A stretch of 64,000 nucleotides of DNA from CAWAND01 sp963807065 (GTDB taxonomy: Bacteria > Chloroflexota > Anaerolineae > Anaerolineales > E44-bin32). The notes beneath the pieces were generated by a model, which saw only the letters and a list, made by a program, of their open reading frames with translations, did not search any database and had not been told where the DNA came from. The position numbers and the translations under genes are program-made. Below are positions 1-8,131 of this stretch, piece after piece (positions within the stretch are counted from its first letter, which is position 1; the number at the start of each line of letters is the position of its first letter). The DNA lies in assembly GCA_963807065.1 (NCBI GenBank), contig CAWDZQ010000003.1, positions 930,001 through 994,000 of the forward strand, given 5' to 3'.

Positions 1-596
1 GCCAGGATGCCGACCTTGCGCGCCTTGGCCTGTTGAAAGAACAGGTCAGCCGGCCGGTGACGAAACATGTTGAATATGATCTGGATGCTCTGGACATTTG
101 GATACTCAATGGCCTTGAGGGCTTCTTCGACCTTCTCCACGCTCACCCCGTAGTAACGCAGCTTGCCGGCCTGGACCAGGTCTTCTAACACGCCAAAGAC
201 CTCCGGCATGTAGAACACGTCCGTGGGCGGGCAGTGCAGCTGCAGCAGATCCAGGGCCTCGCTATCCAGATTATTCAGGCTCCGATCAACGAAAGCCGTC
301 AGATGGGACCGGTCGTAACCCGACGCCACGTGGGGGTCCAGCCGCCGCCCAGCCTTGGTGGCCACATGGATCTCCTCCGACCGGCTCTTTCGGAGCCGGG
401 CCAGCAGACGCTCACTGCGCCCGTCTCCGTAGACGTCGGCCGTGTCGAAGAAATTCACCCCCAGGTCGACCGCACGGTTCAAGGCGGCCAGGGACTCGTC
501 ATCGTCGACGGCACCCCAGCTACCTCCGATTGCCCACGCACCGAAGCTGATGCTGGAGACCTTCCAACCGGTACGTCCCAATGTCCGGAACTGCAT
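1..596 (-). CDS. Aldo/keto reductase, C-terminus cut by window edge
   Basis: The first ~198 residues of an NAD(P)H-dependent aldo/keto reductase that reduces or oxidises small carbonyl substrates in the cytoplasm. The reading frame starts at ATG 596 and runs off the left edge. The AKR signature is clear: N-terminal MQFRTLGRTG, then GVNFFDTADVYGDG with catalytic D51 and Y56, K81 in ATKAG, and H121 in LLQLHCPP. These are the four AKR catalytic residues. It most resembles the Tas/YghZ-like group that also includes many general stress AKRs, so the substrate cannot be named. The frame is intact as far as it can be read. Confidence 0.93.
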   Translation of the reverse strand, partial: MQFRTLGRTGWKVSSISFGAWAIGGSWGAVDDDESLAALNRAVDLGVNFFDTADVYGDGRSERLLARLRKSRSEEIHVATKAGRRLDPHVASGYDRSHLTAFVDRSLNNLDSEALDLLQLHCPPTDVFYMPEVFGVLEDLVQAGKLRYYGVSVEKVEEALKAIEYPNVQSIQIIFNMFRHRPADLFFQQAKARKVGIL

Positions 597-1018
597 GCCT
601 GACCTCCCATTGTTCATTGACAAGCCGCCCAAGGCCGCTCAGGCTCCGTGCCCGCCGGGCGCTTGCCTTGCCCCGTCGAATGCCAAGGGACGCCTGCAAG
701 TCTAACGCTTCGCCGGCTGGCAGCCAAATATTGCGGCCGGCGTTTCCCCCCCATTGCGCCCAAATGGGTCATTTCTCACCGATGGCCGGAGCGCCTCCCT
801 CCCGAACCGTACACGGACAATGCGCCGTCCTATCTCCGGCACCATGAGCCCAACGCGAAGTCGGGCGCCTGACGGCGCCCGACTTGTGAGCTCTTTGTTT
901 TGAGACGCTGCCCCCTCCCGCTTCCGCGGCGGGCGTCCTTTCTGAGCGACTGTCAATTGTCCGGGCCGGAGCCGACGGCGGACGATCCGCCAGGCCGGCT
1001 ACTCTCAGGGCCCGGCAA
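597..1018. other. Intergenic, no supported gene
   Basis: About 420 bases between the aldo/keto reductase start and the end of the cytochrome gene. Several short overlapping frames exist on both strands but none has a convincing ribosome binding site or a recognisable product. The promoter of the reductase should lie in its left part (minus strand); I cannot point to clear -35/-10 boxes. Confidence 0.5.
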
Positions 1019-2044
1019 CTACTGGCTCATGGCGTCCAGGCCGGCCTGCAGCAGTGCCTTCGTGTAGGCCGGGTTGTGAACACCCAGGCTCTTGTCTTCG
1101 TGGGCCACATAGAGCCAGTTGTAGAGGGCGATACCAACGTTTTCCGGAGCCTCGGTCACGGTTGGGTGGCCAGCGGCGGTGGCATCACTTAGAACGCCGG
1201 CGGCAACCAGCTTCGCCCCGAGATCGTCGATCATCGCCTGGACATCCGTCTGGACACCGCCGATGTCGAAGTCGGTGGCGTCGGGATGGCACTGCTGGCA
1301 GGTGGCCACGACTGGCTCGAACGTGTGGCTGGCGTCACTGCCGAGGTGGCATCCCACGCAGGTGTTCTCGACGGCTGAGTAGTGGGCGCTGGGCTTGCCA
1401 TCGCTCACGCCGGCGCCGGCGACACCCAGCAGCATGGCGCTTTGCGGGCCATGGTGCGGGCCCCAGTGAGAGCTTATGCCGGTGATCACGCCGTTTTCGG
1501 CCACTGGAGCATCACGCCGCGGCTGGTGGCAGTTGGCGCACAGGTTGCCCTCGCCACCGTCAAAAGTCGCGCCTTCGATGGAAAAGAGTGCCACCGGATC
1601 AGTGGTCTCAAGCGCCCAGTCGGCATCGGTGTAGGTGGTGTGGATCTGATGGCAGGTGCGGCAATCCTGGCGGGTCGGATTGGGATCCCCAGCTTCGACT
1701 TCACTCGGATTCTGGCCGGCAGCGATCATCAAGCTGAACGCGCCGCCCGAGTGACAGCCGGCGCAGTCGGCGCTGGTGCCGCGCAGATAGGCTTCGCCGG
1801 TGCCGTGCACCAACTCGGCCCAGGCCGTATGCTTGCCGTCGATAAGTGTTGTATCGGTGTGGCACTGGGTGCAGCTGAGATCAGCGGCGGCCGGAGCGGC
1901 GCCGGCAGGGCCGGCAGGACCAGCGGGTCCAACGGCACCTTGCGGTCCGGCCGGACCAGCCGGGCCAGCTTGGCCGGCACAGGCTGTCAGCGCCAGAGCT
2001 GCCCCAAGCAGAAGCAGAGCTGTGATGATGTATCGTCTTTGCAT
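1019..2044 (-). CDS. Hexaheme c-type cytochrome lipoprotein with collagen-like tether
   Basis: Predicted exported electron-transfer protein of 341 aa. The start is ATG 2044, preceded by AGAGGAGA about nine bases upstream; an in-frame ATG at 2086 is less likely. Residues 1-22 are a lipoprotein signal ending in the lipobox ALTAC (C22). Residues 24-49 are a collagen-like Gly-X-Pro/Ala run. Six CxxCH heme motifs follow at about residues 58, 94, 128, 169, 229 and 249, with extra histidines (for example HWGPHHGP) that could be distal ligands. The C-terminal ~80 residues lack heme sites. The layout resembles ammonia-forming nitrite reductase/NrfB-like multiheme carriers, but no specific subfamily is certain. 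It appears to stand alone rather than in an operon with other cytochrome genes. Confidence 0.9.
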   Translation of the reverse strand: MQRRYIITALLLLGAALALTACAGQAGPAGPAGPQGAVGPAGPAGPAGAAPAAADLSCTQCHTDTTLIDGKHTAWAELVHGTGEAYLRGTSADCAGCHSGGAFSLMIAAGQNPSEVEAGDPNPTRQDCRTCHQIHTTYTDADWALETTDPVALFSIEGATFDGGEGNLCANCHQPRRDAPVAENGVITGISSHWGPHHGPQSAMLLGVAGAGVSDGKPSAHYSAVENTCVGCHLGSDASHTFEPVVATCQQCHPDATDFDIGGVQTDVQAMIDDLGAKLVAAGVLSDATAAGHPTVTEAPENVGIALYNWLYVAHEDKSLGVHNPAYTKALLQAGLDAMSQ

Positions 2045-2172
2045 AGGTCCATTCTCCTCTTTCTGATATCGCTCGGAGCAGCCCACGATGTGTGCTTCGA
2101 TGTCTCCGGGTCGGTCTTCTTGCCGTGCCTCGATTCCATGACCTGAGCAGACTTCCGCCAGGCCAGAAACCC

Positions 2173-2541
2173 CTACAGGACCAAGCCCAGCAGGTCCTTT
2201 GGATCCTCCAGACTGCGCCGTTCACTGGTGACAACTTGAACTTCGTCTCTGCCCGGGTCCAGTCGGATCACTTTCACCTCGCGCTTGCCGAGCAGTTCGA
2301 CCAGCGGACTGGCGCACTCCACGTTTTCGTCGTGCGCTTCAAACAGCACCACAGCCGGCGCATCCTCCATCATTTTCGAGACGGCGTCAGCATCACTGCT
2401 GTCCACCACATGAAGGTCGATGCGCTCCAACTCCTGCCCAAGCCGATTGGCCACTCCCTCCGTGAAAAGCGAGTGAGCGGTCAACACGAGGACTCGCGTT
2501 CGGGGCACAACATCCCCAAGCCTGGATGATAGTTTGTTCAT
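2173..2541 (-). CDS. Small receiver-like / response-regulator-like protein
   Basis: A 122-aa soluble protein. The pattern RVLVLTAHSLFTEGVANRL near residue 15, then alternating hydrophobic strands and helices (VVLFEAHDENVE, VKVIRLDPGRDEV), is that of a CheY-like receiver fold without an output domain. The usual phospho-acceptor Asp after the third strand is not obvious: VVLFEA is found where VVLLDx would be expected, so this may be a pseudo-receiver. An AAGGA lies directly against the ATG, which is unusually close spacing. It sits about 130 bases upstream of the cytochrome gene on the same strand and may be co-transcribed. Function unknown; the receiver assignment is moderate. Confidence 0.6.
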   Translation of the reverse strand: MNKLSSRLGDVVPRTRVLVLTAHSLFTEGVANRLGQELERIDLHVVDSSDADAVSKMMEDAPAVVLFEAHDENVECASPLVELLGKREVKVIRLDPGRDEVQVVTSERRSLEDPKDLLGLVL

Positions 2542-2826
2542 TCCTTATCAGATTAGTCGAGGTGACCGTGCGGCACAAGCCTCAGGGGTGGAGTCCCGTT
2601 TGCTCCTTAGGGCAGGTCCAAGAGGGGGTGGTTTCCTACCCGAATAGGTAGGTGCGCCGAGAGCCCATCGCCAGGGTTTGAAGCTAAGAGGGGTATTGGG
2701 CAGATGTGAACGGCGGCCTCTCGGGAGACGATGACCCGCTCTTTGGGGCAGGAATCCCCACGCCGGCATGCCTTCGCGAGTTGCTCTCCCGACCCACGTG
2801 ATAGTCTGGAGCGTGCCCGTCCTCTG

Positions 2827-4980
2827 CTACGGCACCCTGCCCGGATTGCCCGTAGGGACGGATTGCAGGCCATTGGATTCGGTGAGGACAAACAGCTGGC
2901 TGCCGGCGGTGTCAACCGCCATTCCGAGCGCCCAATCCCAAGGCGTCGCCCAGGTGTGTCTTGACCAGCTGACACCGGAATCGAGGCTTTGGAAGACACC
3001 CGCGCCGTAAGTCGAGGCGAACAGGTGGGATGCATCGGCGCCGTCCGCCTCGACAGCGGTGACCGGGACTGCCAAGAGCCCATTGTCCACGATCTTCCAG
3101 CTAACCCCCCCATCCAGGGATCGCAGCACTCCCGCTCCCTCAACCCCAACGAATATGGTCCGCCCGTCTTTGGGGCTGATGGCGATGGCCAGGATGACAG
3201 AAAAATCCTGCCAGCCGCCCAGCACCTGCTCGGGGAACGCTTGCCACACGGAATCGGCCACGGACGTCTGCTTGTACCGGAGCCCGCCTTCCCGCTGCCC
3301 GGCGTAGACCAGGCCGGGATTGGCCGGATTGTAGGCCACACTGCGAACGTGCGTTGGTTCGATACCTTTTCCGGCATACTCCCAGGTGGCGCCGCCGTCA
3401 TTGGTCGCAAAGACGCTCCCACCGGCCCACGTCCCGGCGATCAGCTGATCCGGGTCGAGGGGATTGATTGCCAGGGAGCGAATCTTGAGATCATCCAAGC
3501 TGGTGTGGTACCGGCTGACGAGGCCTGTGCTCTGGTTCTGCCAGGTGGCGCCGCCGTCGAGGCTCTTATAGATCCCCATGGAATGGGTTCCCGCGTACAC
3601 AGCGCCTGGCGACCGGGGGTCTATTGCCAGACTGTAAACCCAACCTTCGGAGAGACCCTGATTGACTGCCGACCACGTAACACCGGCGTTGATGCTCTTG
3701 AACACGCCCCCGCCCCAATCTCCGGTGGCAGAACCGTCGACGCCCTCCTGGCGGCCCCCTGCGTAGATCGTATTCGGCGCGGACGGATCGACGACCAGGG
3801 AGTAGATGATCTTGTCGCCTATCAACGGATCATCGGATCTGGCCCATGTCTCGCCGCCGTCGAGACTTCGAAACAGACCCTGGCCACGTGTGCCGGCGTA
3901 GATGACGGCCGGGTTGACGGGGTCAATCGCCAGAGCATAGACGTCAGTTGGGGGCTGGCTCGTCAGCTGCCAATGGTCCCCGTTGTCCGTGGTCTTGAAG
4001 ACGCCGTATTGGGTTGCGGCATACAGCGTGGTCGGGGTGACCGGATCCAGCTTGAGATCCGTCACCGTCCCTCCGTAAGGCCCACCCGTGACGGCCACCC
4101 CGGCGGTGCCCTCAAGATCCGGGTGGGATCCCGGACCGGGGCCCGGCTCAAGGTCGCTTTGGGATGATTCCGACTTGCCAATGGCCACGCGGGCGACGCC
4201 TCGACCATCGGTGCCGGCAAACAGCACCGATGGCGACGCCGAATCTGCCCAAAGGCCGCTCACCCCGATAGCCGGCAAGCTGAACGTGCTCCAAGATGCC
4301 CCGTCGTCGGCGGTCATTTGTATGCCGTGTTGGGCAGTGCCGGCATAGATCGTGCCGGCCGCCCCGTCAATGGTGATGGCATCCACTTCGTCATCGGCCA
4401 GCCCGAGGTGCGTCCATGCGCCGCCGTCCACGGATTGGTAGATGCCTGTCATGGTGCCGGCGAACAATCTGGCACTGCGCACAGGATCAATCGCCACCGA
4501 GCGCACGTCGGCATTCACCAGATTCATCGAACCCATGGGCATCATCTGGCCATGGTCCTTCAGGCTGGACACGCCCATGTTGGCCGTCCCGACCAGGACC
4601 ATGGTCGGATCGTCCGGCGCAACCACCATGGCGGTCACCTGGGCGGGGCCGGAGTCAACCTGGGTCCATGTCTCGCCATGGTCGCGGCTTCGAAAGACAC
4701 CGCCACCCCAGGTCCCGACGTAGATGGTTGGGTCCGGGGTCGTCGGCGCCACGGCTACTGCCGTCACCGCCAGACTGTTTCCCCCCAGAAGCAGTGGTCT
4801 GCCGACGAAGGCGTCAATACTGGCCGGTGTGGGCACCGCCGTCGGTGTGGGTGCTTGCGTGGGAGTCGGGGGGACCGCGGATGGCACCGCCGTGGTTAGG
4901 GAGGCCACGCCGATGGGCGCGTTGCAGGCGAACAAGGCGATTAACAGGGTCGCCAGGGCGGCTTTTGTCTTGGTATTCAT
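2827..4980 (-). CDS. BNR/Asp-box beta-propeller lipoprotein
   Basis: A 717-aa exported protein. The N-terminus is a lipoprotein signal (lipobox ending at FAC, Cys about residue 19) followed by a Thr/Pro linker of the PTPTQAPTPTAVPTP type. The rest is built from about ten to twelve repeats of the kind YAGTxGxGVFRSxDGGxTW, which are BNR/Asp-box blades as in sortilin/VPS10-like and photosystem-stability-factor-like propellers. Each blade carries S-x-D-x-G-x-T-W. Such proteins bind ligands or glycans at the surface; no enzymatic residues can be assigned. The frame is intact over 2.15 kb. The gene is preceded by a 360-base gap and followed by a ~285-base gap. Confidence 0.88.
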   Translation of the reverse strand: MNTKTKAALATLLIALFACNAPIGVASLTTAVPSAVPPTPTQAPTPTAVPTPASIDAFVGRPLLLGGNSLAVTAVAVAPTTPDPTIYVGTWGGGVFRSRDHGETWTQVDSGPAQVTAMVVAPDDPTMVLVGTANMGVSSLKDHGQMMPMGSMNLVNADVRSVAIDPVRSARLFAGTMTGIYQSVDGGAWTHLGLADDEVDAITIDGAAGTIYAGTAQHGIQMTADDGASWSTFSLPAIGVSGLWADSASPSVLFAGTDGRGVARVAIGKSESSQSDLEPGPGPGSHPDLEGTAGVAVTGGPYGGTVTDLKLDPVTPTTLYAATQYGVFKTTDNGDHWQLTSQPPTDVYALAIDPVNPAVIYAGTRGQGLFRSLDGGETWARSDDPLIGDKIIYSLVVDPSAPNTIYAGGRQEGVDGSATGDWGGGVFKSINAGVTWSAVNQGLSEGWVYSLAIDPRSPGAVYAGTHSMGIYKSLDGGATWQNQSTGLVSRYHTSLDDLKIRSLAINPLDPDQLIAGTWAGGSVFATNDGGATWEYAGKGIEPTHVRSVAYNPANPGLVYAGQREGGLRYKQTSVADSVWQAFPEQVLGGWQDFSVILAIAISPKDGRTIFVGVEGAGVLRSLDGGVSWKIVDNGLLAVPVTAVEADGADASHLFASTYGAGVFQSLDSGVSWSRHTWATPWDWALGMAVDTAGSQLFVLTESNGLQSVPTGNPGRVP

Positions 4981-5340
4981 CGCATCCGATCTTCAGGCAA
5001 GGATTTTTCCAGGACGACCATGCTTAAGATCGCCGGGGCTTCATGGCCTCCGGCGACCTGGCTTGATTTCAGATGCACGATTCGTTCCTGCCTGCCAAAC
5101 GCCGAGCGGAACCCGACCCAATGCAACAACGCCCCCTTCCAGGGACTTTCTCCCTTGGGCAAAGCGTTGACAGCTCATTGGCCGGCAGCCTCCCTGATCG
5201 GAACGCCGCCATGGGCGTTGATGTCTCCTCCCGCCGGAAGTGGCTGTTGCCGGCTTGTGGGGCATAAGCTGTAACCTTGACCGGATTCTGGCATCCAAAG
5301 CTTTGGACGGCGCTTTGGACCACAGGAGGCAAGGGTCACC
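4981..5340. other. Intergenic region upstream of redox operon
   Basis: About 360 bases without a convincing gene, between the divergently transcribed BNR lipoprotein (minus) and the redox operon (plus). It must carry both promoters. The only clear signal is the Shine-Dalgarno-like AGGAGG at about 5322-5327 ahead of the small ORF at 5341. I see no unambiguous promoter boxes or inverted repeats. Confidence 0.5.
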
Positions 5341-5484
5341 ATGGTCACTTCACAAAACCCGCATACCGGTTGGGTGATCCCCATCGGCGATGATGCAGCT
5401 ATCAACGTGAAGGTCGACGAGAAGGTGGTGTGTCCCAAGCACACCGGCACCGAAATCCATCTTGAGGGGACAGATGCCTATTAA
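5341..5484 (+). CDS. Small Cys-containing ORF with possible nonsense-truncated tail
   Basis: A 47-codon ORF with a strong AGGAGG about ten bases before ATG 5341. It encodes a small protein with one cysteine in VDEKVVCPKHTG and an acidic tail, ending at TAA 5482-5484. The same frame stays open after the TAA for 13 more codons (WKESADMLARVTE) and ends at TGA 5524-5526, 13 bases before the next gene. That tail reads like protein, so the original gene may have been 61 codons, with the TAA a nonsense change or a sequence error. A 19-residue frame also starts at 5484 and overlaps the next ATG, but I prefer the first reading. Position at the head of a redox operon suggests a linked role; the family is not recognised. 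Confidence 0.6.
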   Translation: MVTSQNPHTGWVIPIGDDAAINVKVDEKVVCPKHTGTEIHLEGTDAY

Positions 5485-5539
5485 TGGAAAGAAAGCGCCG
5501 ACATGCTGGCCCGCGTGACCGAATGAACGGCTCCGGTCG

Positions 5540-6502
5540 ATGAGCCTCGAATTGATCCTGCCGCTGGCTCCCCCAACCCAAGGGCTTCTGCCAACGGCGA
5601 CTGATGTTGATGTGATCGTCATCGGCGGTGGTCCCGCCGGCGCCACAGCAGCGCTCTACGCCTCCCGTGCCAACCTGGTCACATTGGTCCTGGACAAAGG
5701 CATAACCGCTGGGGCCCTGGGGCTGACACCCAGGATCGCCAACTACCCGGGCGTTCTGGAGGAGATTAGCGGGGCCGAATTGGTGGCCTTGATCCGGCGG
5801 CAAGCCGAATCTTTTGGGGCGACATTCGTCCAGGACAGGGTCCAGGCCGTGGACCTGGTTGGCAACAGGAAAGCCGTTTACACCAACCACGGCACTTTCT
5901 TTGCCCCCGTGGTGATCATCGCCACCGGCTCGATGGTCCGCGGCCGACGGGTCGAAGGGGAGGATCGCTTGCAGGGGCGTGGCGTTTCATACTGCGCCAC
6001 CTGTGATGGTGCGCTCTTCCAGAATCAAGACGTGGCGGTCATCGGCAATGACGAAGAGGCGCTGGACGCGGCCTTGTTTCTGACCCGGTTTGCCCGGCAC
6101 ATCCACCTGGTTTCGCGGACGATGGAACTTAGGGCGGCCGCCGGCCCGACCGCAGTCCTGGCCGAACATCCCAAGATCGAACTCACACGGGGCCCTTCCC
6201 TGCGGGGAATACGTGGCGAGGCACATGTCGAATCGATCCTCATCTCACCGCGGGGCGGGCCGACGCGGACCCTGCCGGTGACGGACTTCCTTGACGGGCA
6301 AGTCGGCAATCGGCCTGGGGAATGCCTGCAAGTTGACCGTGAGTTTCGGACGAATCTCACTGGGGTGTTCGCCGTCGGCGATCTATTGTGTGATCACGTG
6401 AAGCAGGCAGTGGTGGCGGCCGCAGAAGGTGCTGTGGCGGCCATGGCAGCCGAGAAACAACTACACGGACGCAGGCGGCTCAGCTTCGATTGGGCCAAGT
6501 GA
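5540..6502 (+). CDS. Thioredoxin-reductase-like FAD flavoprotein with altered nucleotide site
   Basis: A 320-aa pyridine-nucleotide-disulfide oxidoreductase of the TrxB type. The FAD motif GGGPAGA is at residues 29-35, the redox pair CATC at 152-155, and the C-terminal FAD motif is TGVFAVGDLL. The second Rossmann motif, normally GGGxSAxEEA, is IGNDEEALDAA here, and the NADPH-binding HRR is LVSRTMELRA. NADPH binding is therefore doubtful, and another electron donor such as ferredoxin or a partner flavoprotein is possible. The ATG at 5540 is the first in frame after a TGA at 5516 and lacks a good ribosome binding site, consistent with coupling to the upstream small ORF. A ~20-residue N-terminal extension precedes the usual start of the fold. 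Confidence 0.9.
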   Translation: MSLELILPLAPPTQGLLPTATDVDVIVIGGGPAGATAALYASRANLVTLVLDKGITAGALGLTPRIANYPGVLEEISGAELVALIRRQAESFGATFVQDRVQAVDLVGNRKAVYTNHGTFFAPVVIIATGSMVRGRRVEGEDRLQGRGVSYCATCDGALFQNQDVAVIGNDEEALDAALFLTRFARHIHLVSRTMELRAAAGPTAVLAEHPKIELTRGPSLRGIRGEAHVESILISPRGGPTRTLPVTDFLDGQVGNRPGECLQVDREFRTNLTGVFAVGDLLCDHVKQAVVAAAEGAVAAMAAEKQLHGRRRLSFDWAK

Positions 6503-6537
6503 CGTAAGATGTAAGTTTGAGACCAGAGGAGATCCAG

Positions 6538-6924
6538 ATGAAAATCGCATTCCCGAGTGACGATGGTAAGTCAATCAGCGCCCATTTCGGGCGGGCGGCG
6601 ACCTATGTCATCGTGGATAGTGAGACCGACGCAGGGTGGGAAACGAGAGAAAAGGCACATCATGGAAGTGAGCACGGGCACCAAAGTGATCATGGCGGGC
6701 TTCACCAAGCCATGTTTGCTCCCCTGGCTGACTGCCGGGTATTGGTCGCTGGCGGCATGGGAGATCCAGCCTACAAGGGGGCGGTCGGTCTCGGGCTGGA
6801 AGTGATCCTCACCGGAGAAACAAGCATTCAGGCTGCCGTGGATGCCTACCGGCAGGGTGGTCTCACATCGGACCCTCGTCGGGTGCACGCGCACGGTGGC
6901 CCTGGTGGTCATGAGCACGCATAG
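6538..6924 (+). CDS. His-rich NifX/NifB-associated (dinitrogenase Fe-Mo cofactor-like) protein
   Basis: A 128-aa protein of the dinitrogenase iron-molybdenum cofactor-binding fold, shown by MKIAFPSDDGKSISAHFG at the N-terminus, VLVAGGMGDPAYKGAVGLGLEVILTGE in the middle, and IQAAVDAYRQGGL near the end. GAGGAGAT lies seven bases upstream of ATG 6538. Unusual features are a His-rich insertion (residues 41-56, six His) and a His/Gly tail (HAHGGPGGHEHA). These suggest binding of a soft metal such as Ni, Zn or Fe. No nitrogenase genes are nearby; stand-alone members of this fold often accompany redox or metal-cluster genes. It lies 35 bases after the flavoprotein and overlaps the next gene by 14 bases. 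Confidence 0.88.
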   Translation: MKIAFPSDDGKSISAHFGRAATYVIVDSETDAGWETREKAHHGSEHGHQSDHGGLHQAMFAPLADCRVLVAGGMGDPAYKGAVGLGLEVILTGETSIQAAVDAYRQGGLTSDPRRVHAHGGPGGHEHA

Positions 6925-7498
6925 CCGTGCTGGGTCAACGGGCAAGCGCGCCCGTCGCGAGGCCCTGCGACGGGCCCGGGTTCAAACGTGGCTCTGGGTT
7001 GCGGGCGGCCTGGTTGTCTTTGCTGTCTTGATCGTTGCTTCCCTTTCGGGCAAGACAGGCGGAGCTGGTCCGGCCAGGGTCGGCGCCCGGGTTGGTGATT
7101 TCGTGCTGGCGAATGTGCAGGGTCAGCCCGTTCGGCTCAGCGACTTCGAAGGGAAGGTGGTGCTGGTGAACGGTTGGGCGACATGGTGCCCGCCGTGCCG
7201 CGCCGAAATGCCGACCCTGCAGGCCTTCTATGACATCCACCGCGAGGAAGGCTTCGAGCTTCTGGCAGTCAACGCCGGAGAAAGCCAATCTGCCGTCTCA
7301 GCCTTTGTCTCCCAGGCGGGCTTCACCTTCACCGTGCTTCTGGATCCGGGGGAGCGCGTGCTGTCCGGCCTGGGAACCAGCGGCTTGCCGACTTCTTTTG
7401 TGATCGGGCGAGACGGAAAGGTGGCCTATATCCACGCGGGCGGCATCACCGCCGATGTCTTGGAAACACGCGTCGCCCCACTCCTGGCCTCCCGATAG
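6911..7498 (+). CDS. TlpA-family membrane-anchored thioredoxin
   Basis: A 195-aa thiol-disulfide oxidoreductase. The basic N-terminus is followed by one membrane segment (about residues 27-46) that anchors an extracytoplasmic thioredoxin domain of the TlpA/ResA type. The active site is WCPPC (C93, C96) within GWATWCPPCRAEMP, and the cis-Pro is in SGLPTSFVIGRDG. The ATG at 6911 overlaps the end of the NifX-like gene, so translational coupling is likely. Upstream in-frame starts would add residues that overlap the previous gene further. Members reduce disulfides during cytochrome c maturation or in other exported proteins. Its possible electron source is the flavoprotein of the same operon, which is inference. 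Confidence 0.92.
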   Translation: MSTHSRAGSTGKRARREALRRARVQTWLWVAGGLVVFAVLIVASLSGKTGGAGPARVGARVGDFVLANVQGQPVRLSDFEGKVVLVNGWATWCPPCRAEMPTLQAFYDIHREEGFELLAVNAGESQSAVSAFVSQAGFTFTVLLDPGERVLSGLGTSGLPTSFVIGRDGKVAYIHAGGITADVLETRVAPLLASR

Positions 7499-7594
7499 GA
7501 CAGGGTGCGTTGAGAGTTGGAACTGCCCACTGCGGGATCCCCATCAGATCAAAAGCTGCCGCCGGCTGACGGCCAAAGAAAGGAACATAACTCG

Positions 7595-7999
7595 ATGGAA
7601 ATGATGATTGATTTTCCCGGAGGGGCGCGCGTTGACGCACATTTTGGCCCCTTCACGGTAAGCACCGACCAACCCCCCCAGGGCGGCGGCAACAGTTTGG
7701 CCCCCACGCCGTTTGCCACTTTCCTGGCTTCGATTGGGACCTGTGCCGGGATCTACGTCTTGGGTTTCTGCCGCCAGCGAGGGATTTCCCCCGAGGGAAT
7801 TCAGCTCGTGCAGCACATCGAATCTGACCCCTCAACGGGTATGGTCAACAACATCCGACTGGATGTTCATCTTCCGGCCGGGTTTCCGGAGCGCTACACT
7901 GAAGCCGTTATCCGATCGGCTGAGCAATGCGCTGTCAAGAAGCATTTCGAGCACCCGCCCACCATTGAGGTGGCAGCCGTCAACGGCACCGGGGGCTGA
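7595..7999 (+). CDS. OsmC-family protein
   Basis: A 134-aa OsmC/Ohr-like protein. Members reduce organic hydroperoxides or act on sulfur species using two cysteines. Here C50 in SIGTCAG and C112 in AEQCAVKKHFEHPP correspond to the expected pair, and a third Cys (C59) is present. AAGGAA lies about ten bases before ATG 7595. An upstream in-frame ATG at 7517 would add 26 residues that do not look like the family. It is the last gene of the operon starting at 5341, 96 bases after the TlpA gene. The closest kinship appears to be the OsmC subgroup often found with sulfur-carrier or selenium genes rather than Ohr; this is uncertain. Confidence 0.88.
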   Translation: MEMMIDFPGGARVDAHFGPFTVSTDQPPQGGGNSLAPTPFATFLASIGTCAGIYVLGFCRQRGISPEGIQLVQHIESDPSTGMVNNIRLDVHLPAGFPERYTEAVIRSAEQCAVKKHFEHPPTIEVAAVNGTGG

Positions 8000-8131
8000 C
8001 CCAGAAGGTCGTCGACGGCGGACGCCAGCTGTGCTGTAGTTTGCTGCCGGCGGAAGCCGGTGGTGGACTTGTGGTGAATGGGGGATGAACGTCGGGGCAG
8101 CCATGTCTCCAGGGCACCCAGACGGGGATGG

